A DNA stretch of 5,369 nt from Actinomycetota bacterium (lineage in GTDB: Bacteria; Actinomycetota; CADDZG01; JAHWKV01): positions 1 through 5,369 of the forward strand of contig JAHWKV010000100.1 in NCBI GenBank assembly GCA_019347725.1, read 5' to 3'. Below, in pieces: positions 5,294-5,369 of this stretch. The notes under the pieces were generated by a model. The model ran no database searches, had not been told where the DNA came from, and saw only the letters and a program-made list of their open reading frames with translations. Made by a program: the position numbers and the translations under genes. Positions within the stretch are counted from its first letter, which is position 1. Each line of letters starts with the position of its first letter.

Positions 5294-5369
5294 ATGAACC
5301 AGGACCTCGAGGAATCCCGACAGCGGCTGCGCCGGCTATGCCGGGCCCTGCCGGAGGCCGCCGAAGTAG
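5294..5369 (+). CDS. N-terminus of a MmcQ/YjbR-like protein, cut by the window end
   Basis: An ATG 15 bases after the trpB stop opens a frame that runs to the window edge without a stop; 25 codons are visible. The segment RLRRLCRALPEAAEV (11-25) matches the opening helix of MmcQ/YjbR-family proteins, which typically read L..LC.ALPE..E. These are small (about 110-130 residue) proteins with a CyaY-like fold whose role is poorly defined. There is no clear Shine-Dalgarno, and the short gap suggests cotranscription and translational coupling with trpB. With so little sequence, the family call is tentative. Confidence 0.5.
   Translation, partial: MNQDLEESRQRLRRLCRALPEAAEV

Noticed and set aside
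1..5369. CRISPR array, insertion sequence, phage or defence island, tRNA or rRNA
   Set aside because: No spaced repeats, transposase, integrase or structural RNA patterns were seen; the only defence-like item is an ordinary vapBC pair.

Overview
The window looks like an ordinary chromosomal stretch of a high-GC bacterium. By eye it is well above 60% G+C. It uses GTG and probably TTG start codons, and Shine-Dalgarno motifs of the AGGAGG type stand before several genes. An actinobacterium or another high-GC soil or aquatic lineage fits, but the sequence alone does not fix the phylum. No phage, IS, CRISPR, tRNA or rRNA signal was seen.

Layout. (1) 50-487, plus strand: the N-terminal third of an agmatinase/ureohydrolase. 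Recognisable homology stops near base 415-425, and the metal-binding core is missing. The break lies beside an AT-richer inverted repeat (443-475). (2) 3122-512, minus strand, three genes in a row: a 5-formyltetrahydrofolate cyclo-ligase-family protein, then after a 128-base gap an alpha/beta-hydrolase-fold protein, then 20 bases later a class I SAM-dependent methyltransferase. The last two form a convincing two-gene operon. (3) 3190-3851, plus strand, divergent from the cyclo-ligase gene: a vapBC-type toxin-antitoxin pair with a 4-base GTGA overlap. (4) 3968-5278, plus strand: a complete TrpB2-type tryptophan synthase beta chain. (5) 5294-5369, plus strand: the first 25 codons of a gene cut by the window end, resembling the start of MmcQ/YjbR-family proteins.

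How they fit together. The genes do not form one pathway. The cyclo-ligase family belongs to folate one-carbon metabolism or a related role. TrpB2 condenses indole with serine. VapBC is a self-contained regulatory or stress module set between them. The hydrolase-fold/methyltransferase pair is the least understood unit. The hydrolase-fold protein has Leu where the nucleophilic Ser should be and Asp where the catalytic His should be, yet its frame is intact and it is translationally well equipped. It may be a pseudoenzyme or binding partner, or a member of a subfamily with altered chemistry. I see no strong case for a wholly new multi-gene system. The points most worth a second look are the triad-less hydrolase paired with a methyltransferase, and the abrupt loss of the agmatinase gene at 415-475.
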